Positions 35,990-45,963 of a stretch of 64,000 nucleotides of DNA are shown in pieces. Where the stretch lies: contig NZ_JAKUML010000003.1 of the NCBI RefSeq assembly GCF_022601685.1, forward strand, positions 1-64,000, given 5' to 3'. The notes under the pieces were generated by a model that saw only the letters and a program-made list of their open reading frames with translations, searched no databases and was not told where the DNA came from. The position numbers and the translations under genes were made by a program. Numbering within the stretch: the stretch's first letter is position 1; each line of letters begins with the position of its first letter. Origin of the DNA: Acinetobacter sedimenti (GTDB lineage: Bacteria > Pseudomonadota > Gammaproteobacteria > Pseudomonadales > Moraxellaceae).

Positions 35990-37171
35990 TTAGCAACGCA
36001 GGTAGCGACCTGCATGTTGACGGCATGCGCCGAGGAGTTCTAATTCTACCAAAGCCACGTTCAGTTCGCTGATGGAAGTTTGTACACGTGTTGCGAGTTC
36101 ATCAATCGATAATCCAACCCAATCCAACTCTGCGTAAAGCTTGGCGAGATGTGCAGGAATTTCAACCTGCGTAGGAATCACTTTTGTCTGCTGTGGAATG
36201 CTCTCTTGTCGCTGAGCCTTCTGGCTTTTTTCAAGCTGTATTGTCTTGTTAGATTGAGGTGTATCAAGCTGTGGATGGAAGGCGTTTAAGTCTTCGAGAA
36301 GCTGTTCAGGATGGTCAATCAGCGTTGCGCCTTCACGAATCAGCTGATGACAACCTTGATGAAACTGACTATATATATGCCCAGGAATGGCAAAGACGGA
36401 TTTACCTTGATCAGCGGCGGTTTTTGCAGTGATCAGCGAGCCACTTTTAAAACCTGCTTCAACGACTAAGGTCGCTTCACTCAGTCCGCTAATAATGCGG
36501 TTGCGACGTGGAAAGTTTTGTTTGGCAGGCGGTGTGGCAGGGAAGAACTCAGTCACGATGGCACCGCCAGTATCGATGATCTTTTGCGAAAGTTGCTGAT
36601 GCTCAGATGGATAGCATTGATCCAAACCTGTACCGATTACGGCAATGCTCTGACCTTGATGAATTGCGCCATGATGTGCTGCGGCATCAATGCCTATCGC
36701 AAGTCCGCTGGTCGTGTGATAGCCTCGACTGGCAAAATAACTAGAAAAATCATACGCCACTTGCGCACCGTGTGGGCTAGGTTTGCGACTACCGACAATG
36801 GCTATTTGCGATTGTTTTATTAAATCTTTTTGACCGCGGATAAATAAAATCGGTGGGCGATCTTCATAATGACTGAGTTGATCAGGATAATCGTCATTAC
36901 CATCAAATAAAATATGTTCGCAATGGTTTTTGATGAGTTCAAAACGCTTTTCAAATTGCGCTTGACCTGAGTCGGTGTGAAAGTCTTTAAAACGTTCAAT
37001 GTGGTTGGTATGAAGCTTTAGCTGTTGCCATTTTTCTAAATGTTTTAAATCTATGGCGTGTTCGGCATTTTGGAAAAGATGTAGTAATTTAAAATAGCTA
37101 CTGACCGAATGATGTAAGATATACCAGAGTTTAAGTTTTGCGAGTTCAGAGTGGGAAAGTTTTTGAGGCAT
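35990..37171 (-). CDS. dprA: DNA-processing protein DprA
   Basis: A 393-residue DprA/Smf protein, which loads RecA on incoming single-stranded DNA in natural transformation. The Rossmann-like core has IVGSRKPSPHG, GLAIGIDAAAHHGAI, VIGTGLDQCYPSEH and FPRRNRIISGLS. A C-terminal winged-helix domain (LDWVGLSIDELATRVQ, LVELELLG) follows a Gln/Ser-rich linker. Acinetobacter species are often competent, so function is plausible. It sits after the LysM gene but behind a terminator, and is likely co-transcribed with tsaC. Confidence 0.94.
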   Translation of the reverse strand: MPQKLSHSELAKLKLWYILHHSVSSYFKLLHLFQNAEHAIDLKHLEKWQQLKLHTNHIERFKDFHTDSGQAQFEKRFELIKNHCEHILFDGNDDYPDQLSHYEDRPPILFIRGQKDLIKQSQIAIVGSRKPSPHGAQVAYDFSSYFASRGYHTTSGLAIGIDAAAHHGAIHQGQSIAVIGTGLDQCYPSEHQQLSQKIIDTGGAIVTEFFPATPPAKQNFPRRNRIISGLSEATLVVEAGFKSGSLITAKTAADQGKSVFAIPGHIYSQFHQGCHQLIREGATLIDHPEQLLEDLNAFHPQLDTPQSNKTIQLEKSQKAQRQESIPQQTKVIPTQVEIPAHLAKLYAELDWVGLSIDELATRVQTSISELNVALVELELLGACRQHAGRYLRC

Positions 37172-37222
37172 CTTATTTAAAATCGTTTTAATCGAGAATT
37201 GTTTGTTATTGAATTTTAATAA

Positions 37223-37258
37223 TAAAAAACAGGTGATTAGACGAACCTAATCACCTGT
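37223..37258 (-). terminator. intrinsic terminator after the LysM gene
   Basis: ACAGGTGATTAG (37229-37240) pairs with CTAATCACCTGT (37247-37258) around a 6-nt loop. On the minus strand a U run (37228-37223) follows, so the LysM transcript ends before dprA. Confidence 0.88.
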
Positions 37259-37267
37259 CGATTGGAT

Positions 37268-38407
37268 TTATTCTTCAGACATTGGTACAGCAAGTAGCGC
37301 GCCTGTTTTAACAGGTAAGCTACTGTCTAGGATGTACGCATAGCTGATCTGATCAAAAGTACGAAAAACTAAAGCATGACCAATACGTTGGTTTGGAAGC
37401 TGTAGATTTTCTTTGGTCTTCGGATCAACCGTTGTTTCACCAAGCTGATCAAGTGCAAAGACTTGCCCAACAGTCACACCTGCTTGTTGACCACGATTCA
37501 AAGCGACCACGCTGTGTTTGCCTGCTGTACCGATTGAACCCAGTACACGGACAACTTGACCGCCTTCCGCAACTGTATCGACTGGTACAGGATAGAATAA
37601 TGTTGGCAACATTGGATCGTAGATGGGCATCAATAAATCACCTTTACGCACTTCGGCTTTATAGGTTTTATTGATTTCGAATGTACTAATGTCTTTGTCC
37701 ACTTGCGTGACTAAGCCAGTTGCAACTTGAGTCAACTCAAGTGCAGCAATGTACTCTTTGCCATTTTCATCTTTTAGTTTGTACGGATCGCCTTGACGAT
37801 AGATCGCATACGGCTGACCGATTTGTACGCCATTACCACGCACATAGATACGATCACCTTCAGCTGCGATGACACGGCGCTCAGTCATACCCACAACGTA
37901 TGGAATATTCTCTAAAGTTTCAGGCGCAATAACGATATTACGTTCTAACCAATGACGAATTTCATCGAGTGGAATGACAGGAATCGCATTATTCAGTGAT
38001 TCGACACGGATTTGCGGTGCAAGTGTTGTTGCGCCAGCACGGCGGAAAATCCCTTCACAACCATCGCCTTCATCACGACCAATAAGCGTACGTCCATCAA
38101 GTGTACAAAGTAATAAACGATCACCTGGATAAATCAAATGTGGATTACGGACATGCTTATTGCTCGCCCAAATCTCTGGCCAACGCCACGGTTTTGTTAA
38201 AAAGCGTCCAGAAATATCCCACAAAGTATCGCCTTTTTTGACGATATAGACATTTGGTGCATCACCACGTAGAGAAGGTGGCGTTGGATTTTTTGCTTGT
38301 GCTTCCACTGCAACACCCAATCCGAGCCCAACACTCATGGCAACTGCCAGTACACCCCGTTTCAAAGCCGTCGTCATGCTTGTTTGGTTGTGCAAAACTT
38401 TTGTCAT
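37268..38407 (-). CDS. LysM-domain peptidoglycan-binding protein
   Basis: A protein of about 379 residues. It has a signal peptide (VLAVAMSVGLGLGVAVEAQA) and then one LysM domain (VYIVKKGDTLWDISGRFLTKPW...NPHLIYPGDRL, about residues 53-100). The remaining 270 residues are beta-rich and unassigned. This LysM protein, divergent from def and upstream of dprA, is a conserved neighbourhood in Gammaproteobacteria. It probably binds cell-wall glycan in the periplasm. ATG at 38407 fits the GGGA ribosome-binding site better than 38413. Confidence 0.88.
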   Translation of the reverse strand: MTKVLHNQTSMTTALKRGVLAVAMSVGLGLGVAVEAQAKNPTPPSLRGDAPNVYIVKKGDTLWDISGRFLTKPWRWPEIWASNKHVRNPHLIYPGDRLLLCTLDGRTLIGRDEGDGCEGIFRRAGATTLAPQIRVESLNNAIPVIPLDEIRHWLERNIVIAPETLENIPYVVGMTERRVIAAEGDRIYVRGNGVQIGQPYAIYRQGDPYKLKDENGKEYIAALELTQVATGLVTQVDKDISTFEINKTYKAEVRKGDLLMPIYDPMLPTLFYPVPVDTVAEGGQVVRVLGSIGTAGKHSVVALNRGQQAGVTVGQVFALDQLGETTVDPKTKENLQLPNQRIGHALVFRTFDQISYAYILDSSLPVKTGALLAVPMSEE

Positions 38408-38442
38408 TATCATAATCCCTAATAATGTGTTTGTAATTCGGC

Positions 38443-38448
38443 TATAAT
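38443..38448 (+). promoter_or_regulatory. -10 box of the def promoter
   Basis: A perfect TATAAT at 38443-38448 lies about 80 bp before def. No good -35 hexamer is seen at 16-18 bp, so activity may need other contacts. The same short interval must also hold the LysM-gene promoter. Confidence 0.45.
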
Positions 38449-38530
38449 GTTACCCGATACAAACGCCCCCTAGTGAAGTAAATATATCATTTTAGATATT
38501 TGCTTTACCAATGGCAACTGTGAGGACCAT

Positions 38531-39061
38531 ATGGCACTGCTACCTATTTTAAGTTTTCCCGATCAACGATTACGCACCATTGCTAAGCCTGTCGAAGACG
38601 TCAATGACGACATTCGTCAGCTTGCGTCTGATATGTTTGAAACCATGTATGCCGCTCCTGGCATTGGTTTGGCTGCGACACAGGTGGATCGTCATATTCA
38701 GTTGATCGTGATGGATCTGTCTGAAAACAAAGATCAGCCTATGGTATTCATCAACCCCAAAGTCACACCACTGACTGAACAAACAGCACCTTACGAAGAA
38801 GGCTGTCTTTCGGTTCCTCAAATATACGATAAAGTTGAGCGTCCGTCACGTGTAAAAATCGAAGCTTTGAATTTAGATGGTGAAAAATTTGAAATTGAAG
38901 CCGAAGATTTACTTGCAGTATGTATTCAGCATGAGATGGATCACTTAAATGGTAAGCTGTTTGTCGATTATCTTTCACCGCTGAAACGTCAACGTGCACG
39001 TGAGAAGGTTGAAAAGTTTGTCCGTCAACAGCAAAAGCAAAAAGTGCCTGCAAAACGCTGA
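38531..39061 (+). CDS. def: peptide deformylase
   Basis: A 176-residue deformylase that removes the formyl group from nascent proteins. All three motifs are intact: GIGLAATQ (44-51), EGCLSVP with metal ligand Cys92, and QHEMDHLNG with His134, Glu135 and His138. Length and sequence fit the type I Gram-negative form. fmt and rsmB, the usual followers, are absent; the gene ends at a terminator and the next gene converges. Confidence 0.97.
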   Translation: MALLPILSFPDQRLRTIAKPVEDVNDDIRQLASDMFETMYAAPGIGLAATQVDRHIQLIVMDLSENKDQPMVFINPKVTPLTEQTAPYEEGCLSVPQIYDKVERPSRVKIEALNLDGEKFEIEAEDLLAVCIQHEMDHLNGKLFVDYLSPLKRQRAREKVEKFVRQQQKQKVPAKR

Positions 39062-39101
39062 TTCAGTTATTTAGGCGTAAAGAACAAAAAATACGACGAA
39101 T

Positions 39102-39130
39102 AAAAAAACTGCCACGAGGGCAGTTTTTTT
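39102..39130. terminator. bidirectional terminator between def and the TerC/CBS gene
   Basis: AAAAAAACTGCC (39102-39113) pairs with GGCAGTTTTTTT (39119-39130), a strong stem with U runs on both strands between two convergent genes. Confidence 0.88.
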
Positions 39131-39153
39131 ATGTGTAGATAAATTGCTTAGAG

Positions 39154-40734
39154 TTAATCTGAAGCGGACTGATAAGGATCAATCTTGTTGATCCGCACTC
39201 GATCAATCTTATGTCCATCCATAGTCAAAATATCAAAACGGAAACCATCTGCTTCGATACTTTCGCCATCGCTTGGAACACGTCCAAAATGCCACAGTAA
39301 ATAACCTGAAAGTGTAGAATATTCTTCATTATCATCGACGAGATCTTTATCAATCAAGATCGACACATGACGAATATCGCTTGAACCGTCGAGCATCCAT
39401 ACACCTTCTTCGAGCACTTCGGCATCAGGGAGGATGTCGTCCTCATCATCAGGGAACTCACCTGCGATCGCTTCTAAGATGTCGATCGGTGTAGCAATTC
39501 CTTCGATTGAGCCGTATTCATTGAGGACAATGGCGATTTGCATTGGCGCATTACGCAACTGTTCCATCAAGGTCAAAACTTTGAGGTTTTCATGCACTAC
39601 CAAAGGCTGACGCAGATTTTCTTCGATACGAATCTCGCCTGTTTCAAGCAAGTCATTCATCACTTTGTGGGTCAGTGCAACACCTGCAAGATTATCCAAG
39701 TTGTCCTGTGCGATGAGAATTCGTGAGTGTCCAATAGCAAGCAATTGCTCTTTGAGGTCAGGATCATTTAGATCAAGCCATTCCAGATCAGGGCGTGGCG
39801 TCATGATGGATTTGACAGGACGTTCTGCAAGGGTCAATACACCATGAATCATACCTTTTTCTTCATCAGAGAACACATCATTGACAGAAGAATGGGTTGC
39901 CAAAATATCTGCAGTTTCAGAGAGATGCTCACCATCATGATGTTCAACATGTCGTCCACCCAATAAGCGGAGTACAGCCGAAGCCGTGCGAGAACGCAAA
40001 TCGGTGGTGGTGATCATTTTCTCACGGTTACGTTTGGTCGCTTGGTTGATGGCTTCGATCAATACTGAGAAGCCAATCGCAGCGTACAAGTAACCTTTTG
40101 GAATGTGGAAGCCGAAACCCTCGATCACGAGCGAGAAACCGATCATGAATAAGAATGCCAAACACAGAATCACGACGGTTGGATGCTTATTGACGAAGTT
40201 CATCAATGGCTTAGATGCAATAAACATGATGATCATGGCAATTGTTACCGCAATCACCATCACAGACAGGTGTGGTACCATTCCCACCGCAGTGATTACA
40301 CTGTCTAGCGAGAACACGGCATCAAGTACAACGATCTGCGCTATCACCATCCAAAAAGATGCGTGAACAACATTTTCTTCTTTGGCTTCTATCTTGCCTG
40401 CGATGCGCTCATGGATTTCCATCGTGGCTTTAAATAATAAGAAAATACCACCAAAAATCAGAATTAAATCTCGCCCTGAGAAGCCGTAACCAAAGACCGT
40501 AAACAAATCATCAGTCAAGGTCATGACCCATGAAATGGAGAATAACAAGACAATTCGCATACCCAATGCCAAACTTAAACCAAGTCGGCGTGCGTTATGT
40601 CGTTGTTCAGGCGGAAGCTTCTCTGCCAAGATGGCGATAAAGACGAGGTTGTCGATACCAAGGACAATTTCAAGAATGATCAGCGTGGCTAAGCCGACCC
40701 AAGCAGACGGATCGGACATCCATTCAAAAATCAT
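39154..40734 (-). CDS. TerC-family membrane protein with CBS and CorC/HlyC domains (YegH/YoaE-like)
   Basis: A 526-residue three-part protein. Residues 1-235 form a TerC membrane domain with about seven helices ([32 protein letters not shown] with acidic residues in helices). A CBS pair follows (about 300-420, starting [16 protein letters not shown]), and a C-terminal CorC/HlyC transporter-associated domain ([13 protein letters not shown]...). The length matches E. coli YegH/YoaE. TerC proteins are linked to metal-ion efflux, including manganese, during exoenzyme and membrane protein maturation. Ion is not assigned here. Confidence 0.88.
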   Translation of the reverse strand: MIFEWMSDPSAWVGLATLIILEIVLGIDNLVFIAILAEKLPPEQRHNARRLGLSLALGMRIVLLFSISWVMTLTDDLFTVFGYGFSGRDLILIFGGIFLLFKATMEIHERIAGKIEAKEENVVHASFWMVIAQIVVLDAVFSLDSVITAVGMVPHLSVMVIAVTIAMIIMFIASKPLMNFVNKHPTVVILCLAFLFMIGFSLVIEGFGFHIPKGYLYAAIGFSVLIEAINQATKRNREKMITTTDLRSRTASAVLRLLGGRHVEHHDGEHLSETADILATHSSVNDVFSDEEKGMIHGVLTLAERPVKSIMTPRPDLEWLDLNDPDLKEQLLAIGHSRILIAQDNLDNLAGVALTHKVMNDLLETGEIRIEENLRQPLVVHENLKVLTLMEQLRNAPMQIAIVLNEYGSIEGIATPIDILEAIAGEFPDDEDDILPDAEVLEEGVWMLDGSSDIRHVSILIDKDLVDDNEEYSTLSGYLLWHFGRVPSDGESIEADGFRFDILTMDGHKIDRVRINKIDPYQSASD

Positions 40735-41032
40735 GCGCTTGCCTCCTTAAAAAACGGAGTGCACAAGGCAGTATCCCATTGGTTTAAAAAATTATTATTG
40801 ATCAACATAAAATTATCACAGTAAAAGTGACAACATCGACTACTCATATAAACTTTTGAAGTGGTGAAAGATGTGTTCAGTATATGCAAGTCTGCGTGTG
40901 ATTTCATTAAAAATTGTTGCGAAATATTGTGTTAAAAATGCACAAAATCGGCGAGTTTCATAAAATTTTCATAAAGTCTATACAAGCTAAGCCCTGACAT
41001 GCGTATACTGAAAATGAAATAGGAGATGGAGA

Positions 41033-41698
41033 ATGAATAATATGGTGCGAGAACAACACCAAGAAATGAAAAGTGCAGAAGCCACAACTACAGAATCAAA
41101 GAACCAAGTTAAACAAGCTGAAAAGATTGCTACACAAACCTTGATTGCACTCTACTGCGGCTCACGTGCAGGCAATAAACCGATCTATCAACAGTCCGCA
41201 ATTGCACTTGCCAAAGAACTTGCTGAAAATGGCTTTGGTGCAGTCTATGGGGGTGCAAGTATTGGTCTGATGGGACAAATTGCCGACACCGTCCTTGAAT
41301 ATGGCGGTGAAGTGGTTGGTGTGATTCCTGAGTTCATGTTGGATTATGAAATTGCCAATGAAAAACTCACGGAGCTTCATGTGGTCGATACTATGCACAC
41401 CCGTAAAGCCATGATGGCAGAACGTGCAAGCGCCTTTATTGCCTTGCCAGGTGGTTTAGGAACTTTTGAAGAAATCTTAGAAGTCGCAACTTGGGGACAG
41501 CTCAATCAGCATCAAAAACCAATCATGATTTTTAACGTGAATGGCTATTACGACACATTAATTGCACAGCTTGATCATGCAGTGGAAGAAGGTTTTTTAC
41601 CGTTGCATCATCGTGCCAAAGTCTTGTTATGTAACGATATCCAACAAATTCTAGACGTACTTGAAAATTTAAACTGTCCAAGTGAGTTTGCGATTTAA
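41033..41698 (+). CDS. LOG-family protein (TIGR00730, cytokinin riboside 5'-monophosphate phosphoribohydrolase-like)
   Basis: A 221-residue Rossmann-fold protein. The diagnostic PGGLGTFEEILEVATWGQL (split here as PGGLGT and FEEILEVATWGQ) supplies the catalytic Arg/Glu surroundings, preceded by GGASIGLMGQIAD. Family members release a base from nucleoside 5'-monophosphates. An N-terminal extension of about 35 Gln/Glu/Lys-rich residues precedes the core. GGAGATGGAG lies before the ATG. It is monocistronic and ends at a terminator. Confidence 0.88.
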   Translation: MNNMVREQHQEMKSAEATTTESKNQVKQAEKIATQTLIALYCGSRAGNKPIYQQSAIALAKELAENGFGAVYGGASIGLMGQIADTVLEYGGEVVGVIPEFMLDYEIANEKLTELHVVDTMHTRKAMMAERASAFIALPGGLGTFEEILEVATWGQLNQHQKPIMIFNVNGYYDTLIAQLDHAVEEGFLPLHHRAKVLLCNDIQQILDVLENLNCPSEFAI

Positions 41699-41715
41699 GC
41701 TTAAATTTTTGATAT

Positions 41716-41745
41716 AAAAATGCCATCAGATAAGATGGCATTTTT
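41716..41745. terminator. bidirectional terminator after the LOG-family gene
   Basis: AAAAATGCCATC (41716-41727) pairs with GATGGCATTTTT (41734-41745) around a 6-nt loop, between two convergent genes. Confidence 0.88.
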
Positions 41746-41770
41746 TGTGTTGCATTGGCTGAAATTCGGC

Positions 41771-42745
41771 TTAACCAATCCAATTATTAATATGTTGATA
41801 TAACCACGGTAAGCCTGTCGCCAAGAGAATACTAACGGCTAAACCGAGTAAAAGTTTCATGGCATCTTTACTGATATTCCGTGCGGTATAGCGACTATCG
41901 ACGGTGACCATATGCATCGAAATGGCAAACTCACGTCCTGCAAGTAAACCTAAGAATACCCAAGTGGTACTCATTGGAATATTGCTCCATTCCTTAAATA
42001 CAAGCAGAATCAAGGCATAAATAAAGTCGATAATGGTGGCGGCTCGAATGTCTTCTACACCAGTTTTGGTATTGATAATATTTTGAATCGCACCGCCACG
42101 TTGATAGAAAATCACGCCCATCAACACCACAAAAGTCGCCACCGCAAACAGCATAAACTCAAAAGGTACTTGGCGTGGCACATAAACAAAGATGTTTGCC
42201 AAATCCTGAATCAGCCATTGACTCCATAAGAAGGCAGTTGCTCCCCATTGCAACACGATCCAAAAGCGAGTTGGGGATTCGTGCTTGGTTTCGGAGAAAT
42301 AGACGGTGACTTTACGGATCACAAAGCGGTACACCAAGATCGCTACTACAAATGCGACAGCGTAGCCCATCACCGACTTGGTGAGCATGCTACTTAAACT
42401 ACTTGGTGAAAAAATGGTGAGAACGAGAAAAGTGGTACTGACAGGAATGCCATATTTGGTGAGAATAATCAGAAGAATCGGTGGCACAATATATAGCCAC
42501 GACATACCACCTTCGGGATAGGGAATGGTTTCTAAACGACCATAGGCAGCATCCCCAATACCTGAAGCCCACCAACCATAAAGCAAAACAATTGCTAAAA
42601 TAGTACTGGCGAATAACCACAGCACCCACCACGGGCGATGCGAATTTGATGAAATAAACGTCCCTAAGGTTTGCGGAACATCATTACCGACGATGGAATA
42701 TGCCGCTAAGCAAAATCCAACAATCATCAATAATTCAATTGACAT
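41771..42745 (-). CDS. PiT-like integral membrane transporter with altered signature
   Basis: A 324-residue protein with about nine membrane helices. It shows the inverted-repeat logic of PiT phosphate transporters: GNDVPQTLGTFISSN near residue 20 resembles the GANDVAN signature, and IPVSTTFLV and IPMSTTWVF resemble the two P-x-STT loops. The second GAND signature is replaced by VEDIRAATIID, and the protein is much shorter than PitA. I assign it to the PiT fold with moderate confidence; phosphate, sulfate or another ion could be carried. It stands alone with no pho-linked neighbours. Confidence 0.65.
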   Translation of the reverse strand: MSIELLMIVGFCLAAYSIVGNDVPQTLGTFISSNSHRPWWVLWLFASTILAIVLLYGWWASGIGDAAYGRLETIPYPEGGMSWLYIVPPILLIILTKYGIPVSTTFLVLTIFSPSSLSSMLTKSVMGYAVAFVVAILVYRFVIRKVTVYFSETKHESPTRFWIVLQWGATAFLWSQWLIQDLANIFVYVPRQVPFEFMLFAVATFVVLMGVIFYQRGGAIQNIINTKTGVEDIRAATIIDFIYALILLVFKEWSNIPMSTTWVFLGLLAGREFAISMHMVTVDSRYTARNISKDAMKLLLGLAVSILLATGLPWLYQHINNWIG

Positions 42746-42961
42746 GGTACATTCCCTTGTGGGGTAACTGTTGTAGCCTAAAAAAGCAAAGATGACTTCG
42801 TTTGGAAGTCAATATTGCAAAAATGTGTCTATTTTATGAAAGTTTGATGACAATATCATCTAAATATTTTACTTTTTATAAATAATTCTTAAAAAGTATA
42901 ATATTTCAATAGCTTGAGTATTTTTATACTTAAGGGAGATAAACTTGACTGTGATTAATAT

Positions 42962-43615
42962 TTATTGCCATTTATTTGTTATCGGTGTGTGTAGGCCAAT
43001 TTGTGTCGCATAGCTTGCTGCTGCTGCTCGAGATGAAATATTTAGCTTTTGGTAAATTGATTTGATATGTGATGCGACGGTACATTCAGCAATATTAAGC
43101 CTCTCAGCCACTTCATGATTTCTTAAACCTTGACTAATCTGTATCAGCACTTCTTTTTCGCGATCAGTTAAGATGCACGGCGCTGTATGGCTAGGGGGGG
43201 TTTGATAAAAATGATACATTAATCTCCTTGCTATGGATGGAGATAATGCAGGGATACCTTGTAATAATTGTTGTAATTGCTTAATGATTAAAGGTTCTAA
43301 TTGGTCTTTCATCATATAGCCGTCAGCACCTTTTGACAAAGCGGTTATTACTTGCTCATCATCTCCGATTGCGCTAATAATCACACATAAGGTATTGTTT
43401 GTTTGTTGTTTTATTTTCGAGATCAATTCAACGCCTGTTCCATCAGGAAGTTTGAAGTCGATCAATGCAATATCAAACTGATCCAATGTGATTAAATGCA
43501 ACGCTTCTTTTAGTGTGTTGGCAGTTTTGATAGCTGTCGTAGGAAATGCTGTGTTGGCAATGTTTTCTAGCCAAACTTGAGTATGGATTTGATCTTCTAA
43601 AATCAAAACATTCAT
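42962..43615 (-). CDS. LuxR/NarL-type response regulator
   Basis: A 217-residue response regulator. The receiver domain has the acidic pair Glu7/Asp8, phospho-acceptor Asp53 (ALIDFKLPDGTG), Ser81 and Lys103. After a short linker, the C-terminal LuxR-type HTH (LTDREKEVLIQISQGLRNHE, VASHIKSIYQKL) spans about 150-210. Its ATG overlaps the kinase stop by 4 bp (43612-43615), so the two are co-translated as a pair. The DNA target is unknown; a palindrome at 45857-45876 is a candidate. Confidence 0.92.
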   Translation of the reverse strand: MNVLILEDQIHTQVWLENIANTAFPTTAIKTANTLKEALHLITLDQFDIALIDFKLPDGTGVELISKIKQQTNNTLCVIISAIGDDEQVITALSKGADGYMMKDQLEPLIIKQLQQLLQGIPALSPSIARRLMYHFYQTPPSHTAPCILTDREKEVLIQISQGLRNHEVAERLNIAECTVASHIKSIYQKLNISSRAAAASYATQIGLHTPITNKWQ

Positions 43616-45774
43616 GCGTGCTGTGCTCCGTCTAGTGGAAGTTCGGCATAAATCGAAAAACCAGGGAAGAGGTTGGTATATGTGATATTTCCACCGAGTG
43701 ATTTCGCTCGTGTTCGCATATTTTGTAACCCATGTCCTTCTTGGTAGTCTTGTATTTCATGATTTGATGCTGGGACTCCTTGCCCATTGTCTTTAATCGT
43801 TAGCTGAATACTTTGCTGTTGAATATTAATAAATACAGATGCTTGTGTAGCATTCGCATGCCGAATAATATTATGACTAGCTTCTCGTATAATAGATCTC
43901 AGGCTATGCATTAATTCGATAGGAGCATGAATATTGCTATCACCGAAAAGTTGCCACTCAAGCTGGATATTAACTATCTCTAATTGTTGAGATGTTTCTT
44001 GTCTTAGATTGGCGAGTAACTCATCCAAAGCATGAATACTCTGAAGGTTATTATTGATAATTTGTCTAAGATCCATCAGTGTGGTTCGAATCATTTCATT
44101 TTTATGCGCATTTTCAGTTTGATGTAGTGCGCTTACGAGTTGTGAACCAACATTGTCATGAAGGTCACGACTGATACGTTTTCGCTCTTCGATAGTGCCT
44201 GCTTCATAGGCTTGTCGAGCATTTAAGGCATATTTTAACATTTCACAAATTTCATTAGCATCCTCAATATCTTGGCTTGAAAACAATCTACGTCCTTGCC
44301 CAGCGTATTGAATGGTGAGGGCAGGTAATTCTTCAATAGCTGGGATATGTAGGCTCAAGCCATCTTGTGTAATTTTGACGGAGTCAATTTGATTATCTAT
44401 TAAAATATTGAGTGGTTGATATTGATTTTGGAAAAGTTCAGTCCATTGGTTTTGATAATTTTGATCTTGGCTAGACAAGGCGATGTTGATAATTTTTTTA
44501 AATTGATGCGATTGATTTTCATTACCTTGCTTTAGTAGTTTTTCCCAAATCCAAATACGCATTGGCAAGATTAGAATGCCGACGAAGACGACAGAAAAGA
44601 CAAGAGAGTGTTTCGGCGCCATATGGAGCACATTGATTAATGCGATATCCATTAATAAAAGCACAACGATGGCTACCAACAGCAAAATTGTACGACCCCA
44701 CCAGCGATCAAGTTCAAATAGTCTGTAACGGAGAATACCTAATGCTAATCCAATATAGACCATCAAAATCAATAAAAAGGCATAACCTTGTAGAGCAGAC
44801 GTATCAATGCCAAACAAAGTTGGTAATAAAATGAATATTGCAAATAAAGAAATACCAAAAATCCATGACAATAAAAACCATTGTAATGCTGCACGCTCAA
44901 CAGGATTTCGTTTTGAGAACTGCCAATGTAAGATGGTTAAGCCAAGAGAGCAGATTAATCCAATCATGACAAGGATTCGTCTAGCAAAACTCATGTCTAC
45001 AAAGAATCCACGTTGTTGTGCGATAAACCATATGACATATATGGAAATAACTAAGAAACCAAGCCAAGTAGGTGCTATTTTTCGTGGGTAGTACAAGAGG
45101 AGTGCGATAAAGCATGCAATATAGAGGCTACCGCCAAAAAAATTATAATCACTTAAAAATTGAAATAAATTGGCGTCAATTGCTAGTTCACGAGTGGTGT
45201 AGACTGCTGCAAAAGTAGTAAATAGTAAGGTTGAAAACCCAGATAATAGTAAATAACGTGCCGCTATAGTATTGGTTCGGAACGCAAAAATTGCAGCAGT
45301 AATAAGCCATGATGTGATTCCAACAAAAATCTGAATCCAAAAGGACACATCAAGGCTAAGAATCGGTCGGACAGGCGCAATAGGGAGCTCTAAACTTTCT
45401 TGATTGACAAAGGTCAAAGTCAGATGCTCGTTATTTTTTAAGATAGTATGGATTTGTGCTTGGCGATTGAGAAAATGCCGATAATCTGCGTAGGTTTTCA
45501 TTGTACTATCGGGTTCGATCGTCAAATCCACACTTTGCAGTTGGATTTCACCAGTAGAACTTGAAATTGATAGAACAGCATTTTCTTTGAAATGCTGAGG
45601 CATATGAGGTGTTTTTATCTCTTTGATAATGACAGATTGTTCATGTGGACTGAATACGAGCCCCAAATAGGGTTGTCTAATTGCAAGCAATAAAATAATG
45701 CTCACCCACAACACAGCAAAAAGAGTTGCAAAGTACAAAATTGTAGTCGGCGACATGCGTGCGACAATCTTCAT
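43612..45774 (-). CDS. membrane sensor histidine kinase (HisKA_3 type, ComP-like layout)
   Basis: A 720-residue kinase. Helix 1 (about 10-31) is followed by a 110-residue extracytoplasmic segment (32-143), then about nine more helices up to residue 408. The cytoplasmic part has an unassigned 110-residue region, the HisKA_3 dimerisation box ERKRISRDLHDNVGSQLV with phospho-acceptor His539, and a HATPase domain with N-box Asn635, DNGQG (662-666) and HGLQNMR. The layout of one helix, soluble insert, helix bundle and HisKA_3 recalls Bacillus ComP. The signal is unknown. It is paired with the LuxR-type regulator and divergent from a large lipoprotein gene. Confidence 0.9.
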   Translation of the reverse strand: MKIVARMSPTTILYFATLFAVLWVSIILLLAIRQPYLGLVFSPHEQSVIIKEIKTPHMPQHFKENAVLSISSSTGEIQLQSVDLTIEPDSTMKTYADYRHFLNRQAQIHTILKNNEHLTLTFVNQESLELPIAPVRPILSLDVSFWIQIFVGITSWLITAAIFAFRTNTIAARYLLLSGFSTLLFTTFAAVYTTRELAIDANLFQFLSDYNFFGGSLYIACFIALLLYYPRKIAPTWLGFLVISIYVIWFIAQQRGFFVDMSFARRILVMIGLICSLGLTILHWQFSKRNPVERAALQWFLLSWIFGISLFAIFILLPTLFGIDTSALQGYAFLLILMVYIGLALGILRYRLFELDRWWGRTILLLVAIVVLLLMDIALINVLHMAPKHSLVFSVVFVGILILPMRIWIWEKLLKQGNENQSHQFKKIINIALSSQDQNYQNQWTELFQNQYQPLNILIDNQIDSVKITQDGLSLHIPAIEELPALTIQYAGQGRRLFSSQDIEDANEICEMLKYALNARQAYEAGTIEERKRISRDLHDNVGSQLVSALHQTENAHKNEMIRTTLMDLRQIINNNLQSIHALDELLANLRQETSQQLEIVNIQLEWQLFGDSNIHAPIELMHSLRSIIREASHNIIRHANATQASVFINIQQQSIQLTIKDNGQGVPASNHEIQDYQEGHGLQNMRTRAKSLGGNITYTNLFPGFSIYAELPLDGAQHA

Positions 45775-45856
45775 TTACGTCCCCGTGACCAGTGCCACCT
45801 CCAACCTACACAGATTGAATCCCTGCACTAGTATCTATTGATTTTTTATTGAGTAA

Positions 45857-45876
45857 TATCCCCTATTCTAGGGATA
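45857..45876. promoter_or_regulatory. palindrome TATCCC...GGGATA in the shared kinase/lipoprotein promoter region
   Basis: TATCCCCTATTCTAGGGATA forms a near-perfect inverted repeat (arms TATCCC and GGGATA, inner TA/TA) in the 189-bp divergent interval. It lies about 88 bp before the lipoprotein ATG. Dimeric LuxR/NarL-type regulators bind inverted repeats, so control by the neighbouring regulator is a fair inference. Confidence 0.5.
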
Positions 45877-45963
45877 GCGCATTATTAATATTTACATGAT
45901 TATAAAATAAGAAAACATCTACTAACAGAAAAAAGTTGAGTTCTACAACATTGGAGATAAAAA

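Noticed and set aside
42913..42934. Terminator for the response-regulator gene
   Set aside because: CTTGAGTAT/ATACTTAAG forms a hairpin, but no U run follows on the minus strand.
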